The position numbers were made by a program, and so were the translations under genes. A stretch of DNA of 64,000 bases from an uncultured Acetatifactor sp. (lineage in GTDB: Bacteria > Bacillota > Clostridia > Lachnospirales > Lachnospiraceae): positions 1 through 64,000 of the forward strand of contig CAJTSE010000004.1 in the NCBI GenBank assembly GCA_910578815.1, written 5' to 3'. The notes under the pieces are model-generated. The model was not told the origin of the DNA. It was given only the letters and a program-made list of their open reading frames with translations, and made no database searches. Shown one piece after another: positions 15,785 through 23,175 of the stretch; positions within the stretch are counted from its first letter, which is position 1; every line of letters starts with the position of its first letter.

Positions 15785-16278
15785 GCAGAGGATACACCAT
15801 ATACGCATGTGATTTTGACGGAACTTTATGTGAAAGCCAATTTCCGGGCATAGGCAGTCCAAACATGGCACTGATAAACCATCTAATCAAACGCAGAAAT
15901 CAGGGCAATAAAATCATCCTATGGACTTGCAGAGTAGGTGAGAGATTGCAAGAAGCGGTGGAATGGTGCAGAGGATACGGTCTGGAATTTGACGCTGTGA
16001 ATGAAAATCTGCCGAAAATGATAGAACAGTGGGGCGGTGAAAGCAGAAAAGTATTTGCGGATGTGTACATAGATGATAAAGCGGTGAATAAGCCGAAGTA
16101 TTGCGTTCCATACAAGGAATACAATGAAATTCAAGCATACAGAGATTCTGCGGTAAGCGAAATGCTTAAGATGGGGATTCCTGCGCATGAAATCCTGGAA
16201 ATAAAGGACGCTACTATCAGAAATGCGATTCAAAGAAACAGAGACCCAAAAGAAGTAGCGGAAGCACTTTTATCTTAA
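15781..16278 (+). CDS. HAD-family phosphatase
   Basis: This 165-residue protein begins with the HAD nucleophile motif DFDGTL (Asp11, Asp13). Motif II is the Thr in WTCR, and motif III/IV contains YIDDKA near 100. Small phage HAD proteins of this layout (BT0820-like) are thought to act on nucleotides or phosphorylated metabolites; the substrate is unknown. It overlaps the RNase HI stop by 4 bases. The last 40 residues form extra helices. Confidence 0.85.
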   Translation: MSRGYTIYACDFDGTLCESQFPGIGSPNMALINHLIKRRNQGNKIILWTCRVGERLQEAVEWCRGYGLEFDAVNENLPKMIEQWGGESRKVFADVYIDDKAVNKPKYCVPYKEYNEIQAYRDSAVSEMLKMGIPAHEILEIKDATIRNAIQRNRDPKEVAEALLS

Positions 16279-16291
16279 GCGGAGGTTTGGA

Positions 16292-16474
16292 ATGAAAAAC
16301 GGCTACATAGAACCATCAGACGCAGACACACTGATGGAGATTTACAGAAAAATCGACATAAATGGAAAACTGAAAGAGCCATTGACAACGGACGAGCATA
16401 TATTGATTTTCTGCATTGCGAAGTCAATCAGGGATGGAAAGGTAAAAGTGGAGGTAGAGAGATGGAAAGATTGA
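16292..16474 (+). CDS. Small hypothetical protein
   Basis: This 60-residue protein has a GCGGAGG site 8 bases before its ATG. It is helical and ends by overlapping the next start by 13 bases. It is not recognised. Confidence 0.55.
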   Translation: MKNGYIEPSDADTLMEIYRKIDINGKLKEPLTTDEHILIFCIAKSIRDGKVKVEVERWKD

Positions 16475-16827
16475 GTATCGAAGAAATAATCGAACACTGC
16501 AAAAGGAAAAGAGAAACATTTGAGAAAGTAAACGGAGTTGAAATGCTTGAAAACAAAGACATTTCAGACACTTTCATAAGGGAATATTGGGAACATAGGC
16601 AGGTTGCGGAGTATCTATCAGAACTGCAGCAGTACCGCTCAATCGGCACAGTCGAGGAATGTCGTGCGGCGGTGGAGAAGCAGAGGGAGAAGAAATATAA
16701 AACTATTGAACCTTGCAAATCGGTTACTTACTATCAATGCCCTTGCTGTAATGGATTGTTACATATCAACGAAAATTTCTGCGGAGAGTGCGGGCAAGCT
16801 ATTTTATGGGAGGAAGAAAATGATTGA
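16462..16827 (+). CDS. Hypothetical protein with C-terminal zinc ribbon
   Basis: This 121-residue protein has a helical, charged first 85 residues and a C-terminal zinc ribbon with CPCC near 92 and CGECG near 108. GGAGG precedes the ATG. The N-terminal half (QVAEYLSELQQY and TVEECRAAVEKQ) is a common motif pair in small Clostridia phage proteins that end in a Lar-like ribbon. It may bind nucleic acid; this is inference. Confidence 0.65.
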   Translation: MERLSIEEIIEHCKRKRETFEKVNGVEMLENKDISDTFIREYWEHRQVAEYLSELQQYRSIGTVEECRAAVEKQREKKYKTIEPCKSVTYYQCPCCNGLLHINENFCGECGQAILWEEEND

Positions 16828-16942
16828 AAAGATTAAAAACTTTTTCTTAGACTTAATCAATTATTGCGATTGCCCATTTGACCCAGAGGACAATCCGTTT
16901 CCGCAAAGTTGCGACAAGCGAATTATTTTCACAGAGGAATAG
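16820..16942 (+). CDS. Short ORF ending at an amber codon
   Basis: The frame encodes 40 residues, with a hydrophobic/basic start and a Cys-containing second half (CDCPFD, then QSCDK). The stop is TAG, and the same frame continues directly with a Lar-like zinc-ribbon C-terminus up to 17071. Either this is a short protein, or the 5' part of an interrupted gene. Confidence 0.45.
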   Translation: MIEKIKNFFLDLINYCDCPFDPEDNPFPQSCDKRIIFTEE

Positions 16943-17071
16943 TATGGAGTTTCATATCCTCAATTTTATGTGGAATGTAAAAATTGCCACGCAAGGACAG
17001 AAAATCATGTTGGATATGATGAGCAGCTTGCCATGAAACACGCAATCAGAGATTGGAATAGGAGGTTTTGA
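16943..17071 (+). pseudogene. C-terminal part of a Lar-like zinc-ribbon protein
   Basis: Without any start codon of its own in frame near the beginning, this stretch encodes 42 residues with CKNCHAR, then an acidic turn, and AIRDWNRRF. That is the typical C-terminal half of Lar-family (restriction alleviation) zinc ribbons. It is in frame with the ORF at 16820 and separated by a single TAG. The first CxxC pair of a Lar protein is not convincingly present upstream. It is probably a decayed gene. Confidence 0.55.
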
Positions 17072-17076
17072 AAATT

Positions 17077-17244
17077 ATGGGAGACCACATTGTAATCAAG
17101 AAAGTGCATTTTTTATACGGGCATAAATTTCAGATTGAGTTGTTAAACGAAACAAAGAACAAAACAGATGTAGTGTTTGTTGAGAAAGACGAACTGTATG
17201 CAATGCTTGAAAATGCAATGAAGCAAGGAAATTATACACCATGA
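17077..17244 (+). CDS. Small hypothetical protein
   Basis: This 55-residue frame is behind an AGGAGG site at 17060-17065 and ends in an ATGA overlap with the next gene. It shows a beta-rich first half and a helix at residues 37-52. The tight junctions support it as a real gene; it is not recognised. Confidence 0.55.
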   Translation: MGDHIVIKKVHFLYGHKFQIELLNETKNKTDVVFVEKDELYAMLENAMKQGNYTP

Positions 17245-17474
17245 CCTACCAAAGGGCAGACCAAAAGAATCCGTACATGGGGCTTGACAATAAAATCTGC
17301 CGCAATCCCGTCTACTGGTGCAGACTGCATCAGGTCTGGTTGTCAGAGGATGACGTGGAGCGGAAACGTTGCAAATGCAAGCTAACATTTGACATGATTG
17401 GTACATATCGGTGTGGTTGTTTGGAGAGAAAGGAAGTAAGGATTCCGTGCGAAAAGATACAATCGAGCAGTTAA
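17241..17474 (+). CDS. Small Cys-rich protein
   Basis: This 77-residue protein carries six Cys (CRNPVYWCRLHQ, then CKCK, CGC and a last Cys), and the first two look like a zinc site. It starts in an ATGA junction. Such very short Cys-rich proteins recur through the element. Function is not recognised. Confidence 0.6.
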   Translation: MTYQRADQKNPYMGLDNKICRNPVYWCRLHQVWLSEDDVERKRCKCKLTFDMIGTYRCGCLERKEVRIPCEKIQSSS

Positions 17475-17638
17475 AAAGCATGTATTCACATGCGAAGGGA
17501 AAAGAGAAAGAATGGGCTGAACAATTCCTGATGAATAGTTGGAATAGAGGATATATCCACGGCATTGTTACAGCTTACGGAGAAATATTTGAAAACTTAT
17601 GCGCATTTGAACGCGCGAATATGTTTGATGACGAATGA
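17447..17638 (+). CDS. Small helical hypothetical protein
   Basis: This 63-residue protein starts at GTG 17447, 5 to 6 bases behind an AAGG site and overlapping the previous gene. It is helical, with a Trp/Tyr/Gly-rich turn in the middle. A longer frame from 17411 lies within the gene before. It is not recognised. Confidence 0.5.
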   Translation: MRKDTIEQLKSMYSHAKGKEKEWAEQFLMNSWNRGYIHGIVTAYGEIFENLCAFERANMFDDE

Positions 17639-17671
17639 TTTCAGATAGGATATATCAGGAGGTTGGAGAAA

Positions 17672-17869
17672 ATGAATGATACAGAAAAATTACTGCCGTG
17701 TCCGTTTTGTGGTGGTGAAGCTTTTATGAAAGTTAATCCGCAAACGCTTAATTGTTATGTAAACTGCCCTAAATGTGAGGTTGCAATGAAGCGCAATTTT
17801 AAAGGCAATAAAAAGGTTGAGGAAACATTGATGGCACTTATGGCAGAAGCATGGAATCAAAGAGTTTAA
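17672..17869 (+). CDS. Lar-family restriction-alleviation-like zinc ribbon
   Basis: This 65-residue protein shows the full Lar pattern: PCPFCGG near 11-17, CPKC near 37-40 and the closing EAWNQR. Rac-prophage Lar relieves type I restriction, but most phage homologues are untested. AGGAGGTTGGAG precedes the ATG at 17672. In an element with four methyltransferases, an anti-restriction role is reasonable but inferred. Confidence 0.75.
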   Translation: MNDTEKLLPCPFCGGEAFMKVNPQTLNCYVNCPKCEVAMKRNFKGNKKVEETLMALMAEAWNQRV

Positions 17870-17886
17870 GAATCGGAGGAACTCGC

Positions 17887-18120
17887 TTGAAATTTATCGC
17901 AGTAAAACCCATGCGCTACCCAGAATCCGGCGGCATAGAGGATTACGGCCACATACCGAAAGGAACCGTCTGTGGCACTGCGATTGTTGAGGGATGCGAG
18001 ACGATTCTACATGAGGGGAAAGCCGTGTGTGACGTGGATTCGGGGATGGCGGGGGAATATTTTAGGGAGGTGCAAAAACACAATGGCACGATTCAACAAC
18101 GAAATCATAACAGAGGATGA
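17887..18120 (+). CDS. Small hypothetical protein
   Basis: This 77-residue protein starts at TTG 17887, 6 bases after CGGAGGA; the longer frame from 17851 lies within the Lar gene. It has a Gly/Pro-rich beta-type first half. Not recognised. Confidence 0.5.
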   Translation: MKFIAVKPMRYPESGGIEDYGHIPKGTVCGTAIVEGCETILHEGKAVCDVDSGMAGEYFREVQKHNGTIQQRNHNRG

Positions 18121-18298
18121 ACGGTTAAGGGAAAAGGCAATGAAAGAGTGTGGGATGTACTTACAGTCGTGTTTATCAGCAGGAGAACTTGAAGATTTGA
18201 AAGAGGATTGGAAAGAAGACGGAGGATTTAAGGTTATTCCGCTGTGGAAGTTTGCTTTTAACAATATCACAGTTTCCTATAAATCAAATCCTGAATAA
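18083..18298 (+). CDS. Small hypothetical protein
   Basis: This 71-residue protein has GGGAGGTG 11 bases before its ATG and overlaps the previous gene by 38 bases. It is helical with a Trp/Phe-rich C-terminus. Not recognised. Confidence 0.5.
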   Translation: MARFNNEIITEDERLREKAMKECGMYLQSCLSAGELEDLKEDWKEDGGFKVIPLWKFAFNNITVSYKSNPE

Positions 18299-18314
18299 GA
18301 AAGCGAGGAAAACC

Positions 18315-18569
18315 ATGCAGAAAGAACTGATTGACAAGGCGAATGAGGTTATTGGTCTGATTGAACAGAACGAGAGGGCGGTTGAGGAATTGGAGAAGTG
18401 CCTGAATGGAGAGGGAGGTATTTATGTCGGAAAAGCTGAGTTTGATTACAAGAAAAGCAATCTTGAACTGCCAAAGGAAGTGGATTTTGAACCCTGGGAA
18501 ATCCGCCTGATGATACATAACAAAAAGCAGAGAATCAAGGCGCTTAAGGCGCAGTTTGAGAGGATGTGA
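18315..18569 (+). CDS. Small coiled-coil hypothetical protein
   Basis: This 84-residue protein has an N-terminal helix (residues 2-33) rich in Glu/Asn/Leu and a C-terminal basic helix. GCGAGGAAAA precedes the ATG. Not recognised. Confidence 0.55.
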   Translation: MQKELIDKANEVIGLIEQNERAVEELEKCLNGEGGIYVGKAEFDYKKSNLELPKEVDFEPWEIRLMIHNKKQRIKALKAQFERM

Positions 18570-18573
18570 AATT

Positions 18574-19401
18574 ATGGTAAATAGCAAAATAGGATGGTGT
18601 GATGATACTTTCAATCCAATATCTGGCTGTCTGCATGGCTGTGAATACTGCTATGCGAGGGATATAGCCCATAGGTTTGGAGGTTGGACGGACTCTGACG
18701 GCGATACACACCATGATGAAATCCTAAAAAACGAAAGCAAGGTAAGGGAATTAGACGAACCATTGAGAGTATTTAGGGAGGGGCAGACAATATTTTCTGG
18801 AAAGTGGCAGAAAGCTCCTTATCCCTATGACTTCATTCCCACATTCCACCGCTACCGCCTGAACGACTACGTAGGAAAGAAAGGAAGAAACGTCTTTGTC
18901 TGCTCCATGGCTGATTTGTTTGGGAGGTGGGTGCCGGATGATTGGATTCAGGAAGTGTTTGAGGCTTGCAAGAAAGCACCACAGCACAATTATCTGTTTC
19001 TGACGAAGAATCCGCAACGATATATTGATTTGGCGGTGCTTGAAAAACTGCCAACAAAAGAAAATATGTGGTACGGTTCCACAATGACAGAGCCAGATAT
19101 GAAATCGTTTTTCAGTAAATACCATAAGACATTTTGGAGCATAGAGCCTATATTAAAGCCTTTCGGGAGAATGGAAGAATCGAAAAAACGGTTGCCAGAT
19201 TGGATAATTGTAGGTGCAGAAACGGGAAGACGAAAAGACAAAATTATTCCTAAGAGGGAATGGATAGAGGATATTTTGGAAGATTGCAGACAGAGGAATA
19301 TCCCACTTTTCATGAAATCCAGTCTTGCGGACATATGGGGCGAACCGCTGATTCAGGAATTCCCGAAGGAGTTGGAAAGGAGAAATGATGAAAAGTTGTG
19401 A
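18574..19401 (+). CDS. DUF5131 (phage Gp37/Gp68) family protein
   Basis: This 275-residue protein belongs to the phage Gp37/Gp68 family (DUF5131). The N-terminus has the three-Cys cluster CLHGCEYCYAR at residues 18-28, which resembles the radical-SAM iron-sulfur site. KIGWCDDTFNP before it and the GAETG motif near 205 are family-typical. Radical SAM chemistry is inferred; no reaction is known to me. The ATG at 18574 is preferred over 18556. The stop overlaps the next gene's start by 17 bases. Confidence 0.85.
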   Translation: MVNSKIGWCDDTFNPISGCLHGCEYCYARDIAHRFGGWTDSDGDTHHDEILKNESKVRELDEPLRVFREGQTIFSGKWQKAPYPYDFIPTFHRYRLNDYVGKKGRNVFVCSMADLFGRWVPDDWIQEVFEACKKAPQHNYLFLTKNPQRYIDLAVLEKLPTKENMWYGSTMTEPDMKSFFSKYHKTFWSIEPILKPFGRMEESKKRLPDWIIVGAETGRRKDKIIPKREWIEDILEDCRQRNIPLFMKSSLADIWGEPLIQEFPKELERRNDEKL

Positions 19402-19825
19402 CTGCGAAACCTGCCCTCTCTCATGGGAGGACAGAGGATATGAGGGAGAATGTAATGATTGTGGATGTGATGTGTATGGGGATAAGCTGATATGCCACTT
19501 TCCAGAAATCATTAAGCGGATGATACGGAAGTCTGCTGATAAGAAGGCGGATAAGGATATGGCACATGCTTATGAGGGAATTGCCGAATATTTCGAGGAA
19601 GAACAGCGCAAAGATGCCGCATTCCGGCAAGCTGTGGAGGAATGCATCCTTAAAAATAAATACGGCGAGGAACTGATTCTATGCACTGAAGATAAAGACG
19701 GAAAGCGGTGGAAAGTGGAGATAAGTGAGGAATATTATCTTGCCAGGATGAGGTATGAGGAGATTTTGGAAGATGGGAAAAATCAAGAAAATAGTATTCA
19801 AGAGAAGAAGCCTATTCAAAAATGA
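19385..19825 (+). CDS. Cys-rich hypothetical protein
   Basis: This 146-residue protein has an N-terminal set of seven Cys (CDCETC, then CNDCGC) that probably binds metal, a helical middle and a charged C-terminus. It overlaps the DUF5131 gene. I do not recognise its function. Confidence 0.6.
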   Translation: MMKSCDCETCPLSWEDRGYEGECNDCGCDVYGDKLICHFPEIIKRMIRKSADKKADKDMAHAYEGIAEYFEEEQRKDAAFRQAVEECILKNKYGEELILCTEDKDGKRWKVEISEEYYLARMRYEEILEDGKNQENSIQEKKPIQK

Positions 19826-20069
19826 CCCGTTTGGAATTAAGGGGAAATATTTTTTCTGGAGGCTGAATAAGCACATAAGGAAAAACACGGAAGTAAGAAC
19901 CAAAGCGATACGAGTTTATGCCAATATCATAAACGACATAGGAATTCCAAGGGATGACGAAGCAAAGGAACTGTTACGTAAGGTAGTTAAAAGCTATGAC
20001 GATGCGATTGCGGAATTGGAGCAAAGTGTTAAATATGCAAGGATGTATATTCGAGAGGATGGAGGATAA
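19773..20069 (+). CDS. Small basic/helical hypothetical protein
   Basis: This 98-residue protein starts with about 15 Lys/Arg-rich residues and ends in a long helix. The ATG at 19773 overlaps the gene before by 53 bases. Not recognised. Confidence 0.5.
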   Translation: MGKIKKIVFKRRSLFKNDPFGIKGKYFFWRLNKHIRKNTEVRTKAIRVYANIINDIGIPRDDEAKELLRKVVKSYDDAIAELEQSVKYARMYIREDGG

Positions 20070-20071
20070 CC

Positions 20072-20284
20072 ATGTGGAAAATATTCATAGACTACCCCGA
20101 CAAATCAAGGCTGACGCTGACGGGAAAGCATAAGGACATTCCCCTGCGGCTTGCGGAGAAGTATTACAACGAATATGCCAACACAATCTGCAAGGCGGTG
20201 TATCAGCGGTATCCGAAAAAGGATTATGCGGCGGCGGGGTTGTTTGAGAAGATTGAGCAGTTGCGGAGGGAGGGTGAGGAATGA
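20072..20284 (+). CDS. Small hypothetical protein
   Basis: This 70-residue protein starts two bases after the previous stop and ends in an ATGA overlap with the next gene. It has a beta hairpin followed by helices with several Tyr. Its GC content is a little above that of the genes around it. Not recognised. Confidence 0.55.
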   Translation: MWKIFIDYPDKSRLTLTGKHKDIPLRLAEKYYNEYANTICKAVYQRYPKKDYAAAGLFEKIEQLRREGEE

Positions 20285-20568
20285 AGTGTGCAGAATGCAA
20301 ATACTTAGGAAAATGCAAAGAGAAAGCTAAGATGCCCGATTTGAGCGGATGCACAAGCGGCATTCCGATTGAGAGGATGGGGATTAAAACGAACGGAGAC
20401 AGAATCCGGGCAATGACAAATGAGGAATTGGCAGAGTTTATAGAAAAAGCAAAGATGTGCGGTGCGATGATAACAAGAGAAACCACATCCGTGAAATGCT
20501 GTGATTGTACAGATGGATTTTGTAAAAATGTTTCAGAATGGTTAGAAAGTGAGGTAGACAATGGGTGA
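20281..20568 (+). CDS. Small Cys-rich protein
   Basis: This 95-residue protein begins with CAECKYLGKC, and a second set CCDCTDGFC lies near residue 79. The central motif MTNEELAEFI and the last motif are a frequent pair in phage proteins of Clostridia. Metal binding is inferred; function is unknown. Confidence 0.6.
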   Translation: MKCAECKYLGKCKEKAKMPDLSGCTSGIPIERMGIKTNGDRIRAMTNEELAEFIEKAKMCGAMITRETTSVKCCDCTDGFCKNVSEWLESEVDNG

Positions 20569-20995
20569 CATTATAGAGGATATGGGCGGTGTGCTGTCAT
20601 TTACTCTTTTCAAGGTGGAAAAGGGCAGAGAGAAGATATGCAAGTGCAATCCGCCGCATTATGAGATTGACCCAGTAAACCGCATTGTGGCTTGCATGGA
20701 CTGCGGTGCTACACTGGATGCTTTTGAAGCACTGATGGCGCTTTATAACCACATAGGCCAATATAGGGAATATCAGGAAAAGGCGCTTGAAAAGTCCAAG
20801 CTGTATGCCGGATGGGCGGATAAGGAATGGCGCAGGTGGATGAAGAACAAGGCTTTTAAGGATATGGACAGGCAGTACCACAAGGGAATGCTTCCGCATT
20901 GCCCGGAATGCGGAGAAGTGTTTGACCCTGTGAAGATACATCGGTGGACGAATAGGAAGTATTGCGAGAAAGAAAGTAAGGTGGAGACGGAATGA
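20561..20995 (+). CDS. Zinc-ribbon-containing hypothetical protein
   Basis: This 144-residue protein has a first zinc-ribbon-like set C-x-C ... CMDCG (27-48), a helix of about 50 residues, and a second set CPECG near 120. Nucleic-acid binding would fit but is inferred. It overlaps the previous gene by 8 and the next by 4 bases. Confidence 0.6.
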   Translation: MGDIIEDMGGVLSFTLFKVEKGREKICKCNPPHYEIDPVNRIVACMDCGATLDAFEALMALYNHIGQYREYQEKALEKSKLYAGWADKEWRRWMKNKAFKDMDRQYHKGMLPHCPECGEVFDPVKIHRWTNRKYCEKESKVETE

Positions 20996-21297
20996 AGAAA
21001 ATGTCAGCCAAGGATATAGCTTTCGAGAAAGAAAGGGAGAAATACCGCAAGGAAATCCGATCATTGGAACATGATGTTTCAGAATTACGGGTTGCTGTCA
21101 TGCAAAGAGACAATGAACTGCATCTTTTGCGGAACGAGTTGGAACAGAAATATGACTGGATAAGGCGGTTGCTTGAATACACAGAACTTTCTGAGGAAGA
21201 TATGAGGGCAATCATCAGTAAGGAAAAGAACACAGCGGCAGTAATGAAAATGTTCGGAGAATTGAGCGGTGCTATTTCCAGTATTTACAGAATGTGA
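20992..21297 (+). CDS. Coiled-coil hypothetical protein
   Basis: This 101-residue protein forms a long charged helix (residues 8-60) with heptad-like Leu/Val spacing, followed by a helical C-terminus. It begins in an ATGA overlap. Not recognised. Confidence 0.55.
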   Translation: MKKMSAKDIAFEKEREKYRKEIRSLEHDVSELRVAVMQRDNELHLLRNELEQKYDWIRRLLEYTELSEEDMRAIISKEKNTAAVMKMFGELSGAISSIYRM

Positions 21298-21304
21298 GGG
21301 AAAC

Positions 21305-21826
21305 ATGGAATATAGGGAAATATGGGCGAACGCAGTCCTGAAAGACGGAAAACTGCTGTTCTGGAGAACCGGAAGAGAGATGAAGGAAATATGGGATTTT
21401 TACAAAGACTTCATCTATTCTGGACTAAACATGAGGCAGGAGATTGAGAGCGGCAGATATGCACTGGAAAAACAAATTGTCAGCGGCTTTGATGATGACA
21501 GCTTTTATTGGAAGTTTGAGTTGCATGAGAATTTTAGGGGGAGAAAACCATATGAGGATGGTAGAGATGGAATGAACGAAAATGCCGCAACGGTTAATGA
21601 ACTTCTTTCTTTGTTTAAGGAATTATCGGAACAGGGTAAGGGAGACATGAAAATCAAGTGCGTAGATGGCTATTTGCATAAAGATGAAATCACACTGAAT
21701 TACACGAAAAATGAAGTGTGGTTTAGAGGTTACTTATTCAATGTTCCCATAGCGGATAAGGTGAGGCGGTTTTATGAAGACATCGAAAAGGCAAGAGACA
21801 GATTTTATGAAAAGGAGGGCGATTAA
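21305..21826 (+). CDS. Hypothetical phage protein
   Basis: This 173-residue protein is mixed alpha/beta, with a central Gly/Arg/Asp loop (residues 78-92) that probably links two domains. The ATG at 21305 follows GTGAGGGAAAC; the longer frame from 21269 lies in the gene before. The second half (MKIKCVDGYLHKDEITLNY) resembles phage proteins of unknown function. Confidence 0.6.
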   Translation: MEYREIWANAVLKDGKLLFWRTGREMKEIWDFYKDFIYSGLNMRQEIESGRYALEKQIVSGFDDDSFYWKFELHENFRGRKPYEDGRDGMNENAATVNELLSLFKELSEQGKGDMKIKCVDGYLHKDEITLNYTKNEVWFRGYLFNVPIADKVRRFYEDIEKARDRFYEKEGD

Positions 21827-21827
21827 A

Positions 21828-22424
21828 CTGAACCAGAATTTAAAAAGAGCAAAGGCAATCGAACAAAAGAACAAGCAGCGGCTTATGACGGTGAATCCAA
21901 ATCTTGACGAGGGGAGCGGAATCTATTTTCTGACAAGGGAAAATGAAGAAAAAATCAAGTTTAGCTATGTGGGGCAAGCAAGGCATATTCTTTCTAGGAT
22001 GTGCCAACATATGGTTGGCTATCAACATATAGACCTTAGTTTGAAACGCCATGGTCTTTATTCCCCACAAAATCCCTACGGATGGAAAATCGGATTTCTG
22101 CACTTTCCAATATCCGAGTTGGACGAGAAAGAGAGATACTACATAACTCAGTATGCGAAGAATGGGTATCAGTCTAGGAACAAGGATACTGGCGGCGGTG
22201 CAGGAAAGCAAGAGTTGGGAGAGAGAAAACCGTCAAGGGGTTATAGAGATGGAATTATCCAAGGAAAGAGAAGCCTCGCCAAAGAACTTTCCGGTATAAT
22301 CCAAAAGCATCTGACCGTAACCATCCGGCCAGACAAGCAAGGGAACAAGGTATCGGAGAAACAGCTTGAAAAATTCAACAGTCTGTTGGATGAAAATAAT
22401 TACAAGGAGGACAGCAATGGATAA
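21828..22424 (+). CDS. GIY-YIG nuclease-like protein with probable CTG start
   Basis: This 198-residue protein has a GIY-YIG-type N-terminus: GIYFLTR near 28-34 and YVGQA near 46, then an RMCQH helix. The invariant Arg and Glu are at plausible places but were not aligned. A perfect AAGGAGG stands at 21811-21817, and the only in-frame start-like codon at proper distance is CTG at 21828. An ATG at 21807 precedes the ribosome site and has none of its own. The C-terminal half is a basic helical region. It may be a homing-type or repair nuclease of the element. Confidence 0.65.
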   Translation: MNQNLKRAKAIEQKNKQRLMTVNPNLDEGSGIYFLTRENEEKIKFSYVGQARHILSRMCQHMVGYQHIDLSLKRHGLYSPQNPYGWKIGFLHFPISELDEKERYYITQYAKNGYQSRNKDTGGGAGKQELGERKPSRGYRDGIIQGKRSLAKELSGIIQKHLTVTIRPDKQGNKVSEKQLEKFNSLLDENNYKEDSNG

Positions 22425-22902
22425 GTATTTTGAAATTAAGCCAGACTGCGCACTGTACAAGGAGTATTTTGCGCATGAGAGAGCCGGAGAGAAAATCAAG
22501 GCGGCTTTCAACGAAGTAAAGGAGAAATTCGGAATCGAAACCAGTACATTCTTTCTTTACAAAGACCGATTTCGGATTGCGGCGACCGACAGGGACATGG
22601 AGAAGTTTTCCGGTATGATGAAGAAAGGCAATGCCGGGGAATTCAAAAAGAATACCGCAGTCAGCAAAATGTGGGTGGAGTTGGTTAAAGACATTGAGCA
22701 TTTTGAAAGGCCACAACTGTTCTATTACTTTCCCTTGATAGGGCATAGATGGAAAGAGCGGTTATTCCATGTTGTCGATAAGTTGTATTGTTCCATCGAG
22801 AGTGACGGCGAGGTATCGGTGCTGGATTTTGCGGTGGAGATGAAAGCGAGCGAGTTTTACAAGATTATTGAGGATGCGGAAAGTGAGGACAGCGAAACTT
22901 GA
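22417..22902 (+). CDS. Hypothetical phage protein
   Basis: This 161-residue protein starts MDKYFEIKPDC, with AAGGAGG 6 bases upstream of the ATG at 22417. It is mostly helical, with aromatic-rich stretches. Related proteins occur in Clostridia phages; function is unknown to me. It overlaps the GIY-YIG gene by 8 bases. Confidence 0.6.
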   Translation: MDKYFEIKPDCALYKEYFAHERAGEKIKAAFNEVKEKFGIETSTFFLYKDRFRIAATDRDMEKFSGMMKKGNAGEFKKNTAVSKMWVELVKDIEHFERPQLFYYFPLIGHRWKERLFHVVDKLYCSIESDGEVSVLDFAVEMKASEFYKIIEDAESEDSET

Positions 22903-23084
22903 TTGAGATTTTAAAGATGAAGTATAGAGGCTGTTGTGATAACTGTTTAGCAACCTTGGAAGAGAAAGACATATACCGCCTTGACGCAGGTGGATGCAGA
23001 ATTGAGATGTGCAAAGAATGTCTTACTGAATTTGTAGATGAAATAAAAAATGTGTGTCCTGAAGTGTTTGAGAGAAAGGAATAA
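22899..23084 (+). CDS. Small zinc-finger-like protein
   Basis: This 61-residue protein has CCDNC near 12-16 and C-x3-CKEC near 33-41, a small zinc finger layout. The TTG start overlaps the previous stop; GAGGA lies 7 bases upstream. Function is unknown. Confidence 0.55.
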   Translation: MIEILKMKYRGCCDNCLATLEEKDIYRLDAGGCRIEMCKECLTEFVDEIKNVCPEVFERKE

Positions 23085-23113
23085 CGAGTCCCGGTACGAG
23101 TCCCGGTAAACCG
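23084..23113. repeat. Tandem 12-base repeat with hairpin
   Basis: ACGAGTCCCGGT occurs twice in tandem (23084-23095 and 23096-23107). The second copy continues to AAACCGGG, so CCCGGT-AA-ACCGGG can fold into a tight hairpin. It lies in a 90-base gap between genes, the longest break in this part of the operon. It may be a duplicated operator or a small structured spacer. Confidence 0.6.
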
Positions 23114-23175
23114 GGTTTGTGTCGGAGGATAGCAGATGTCGATTGAGGATCTTATAAAATAAAGGGAGTGAGTAA

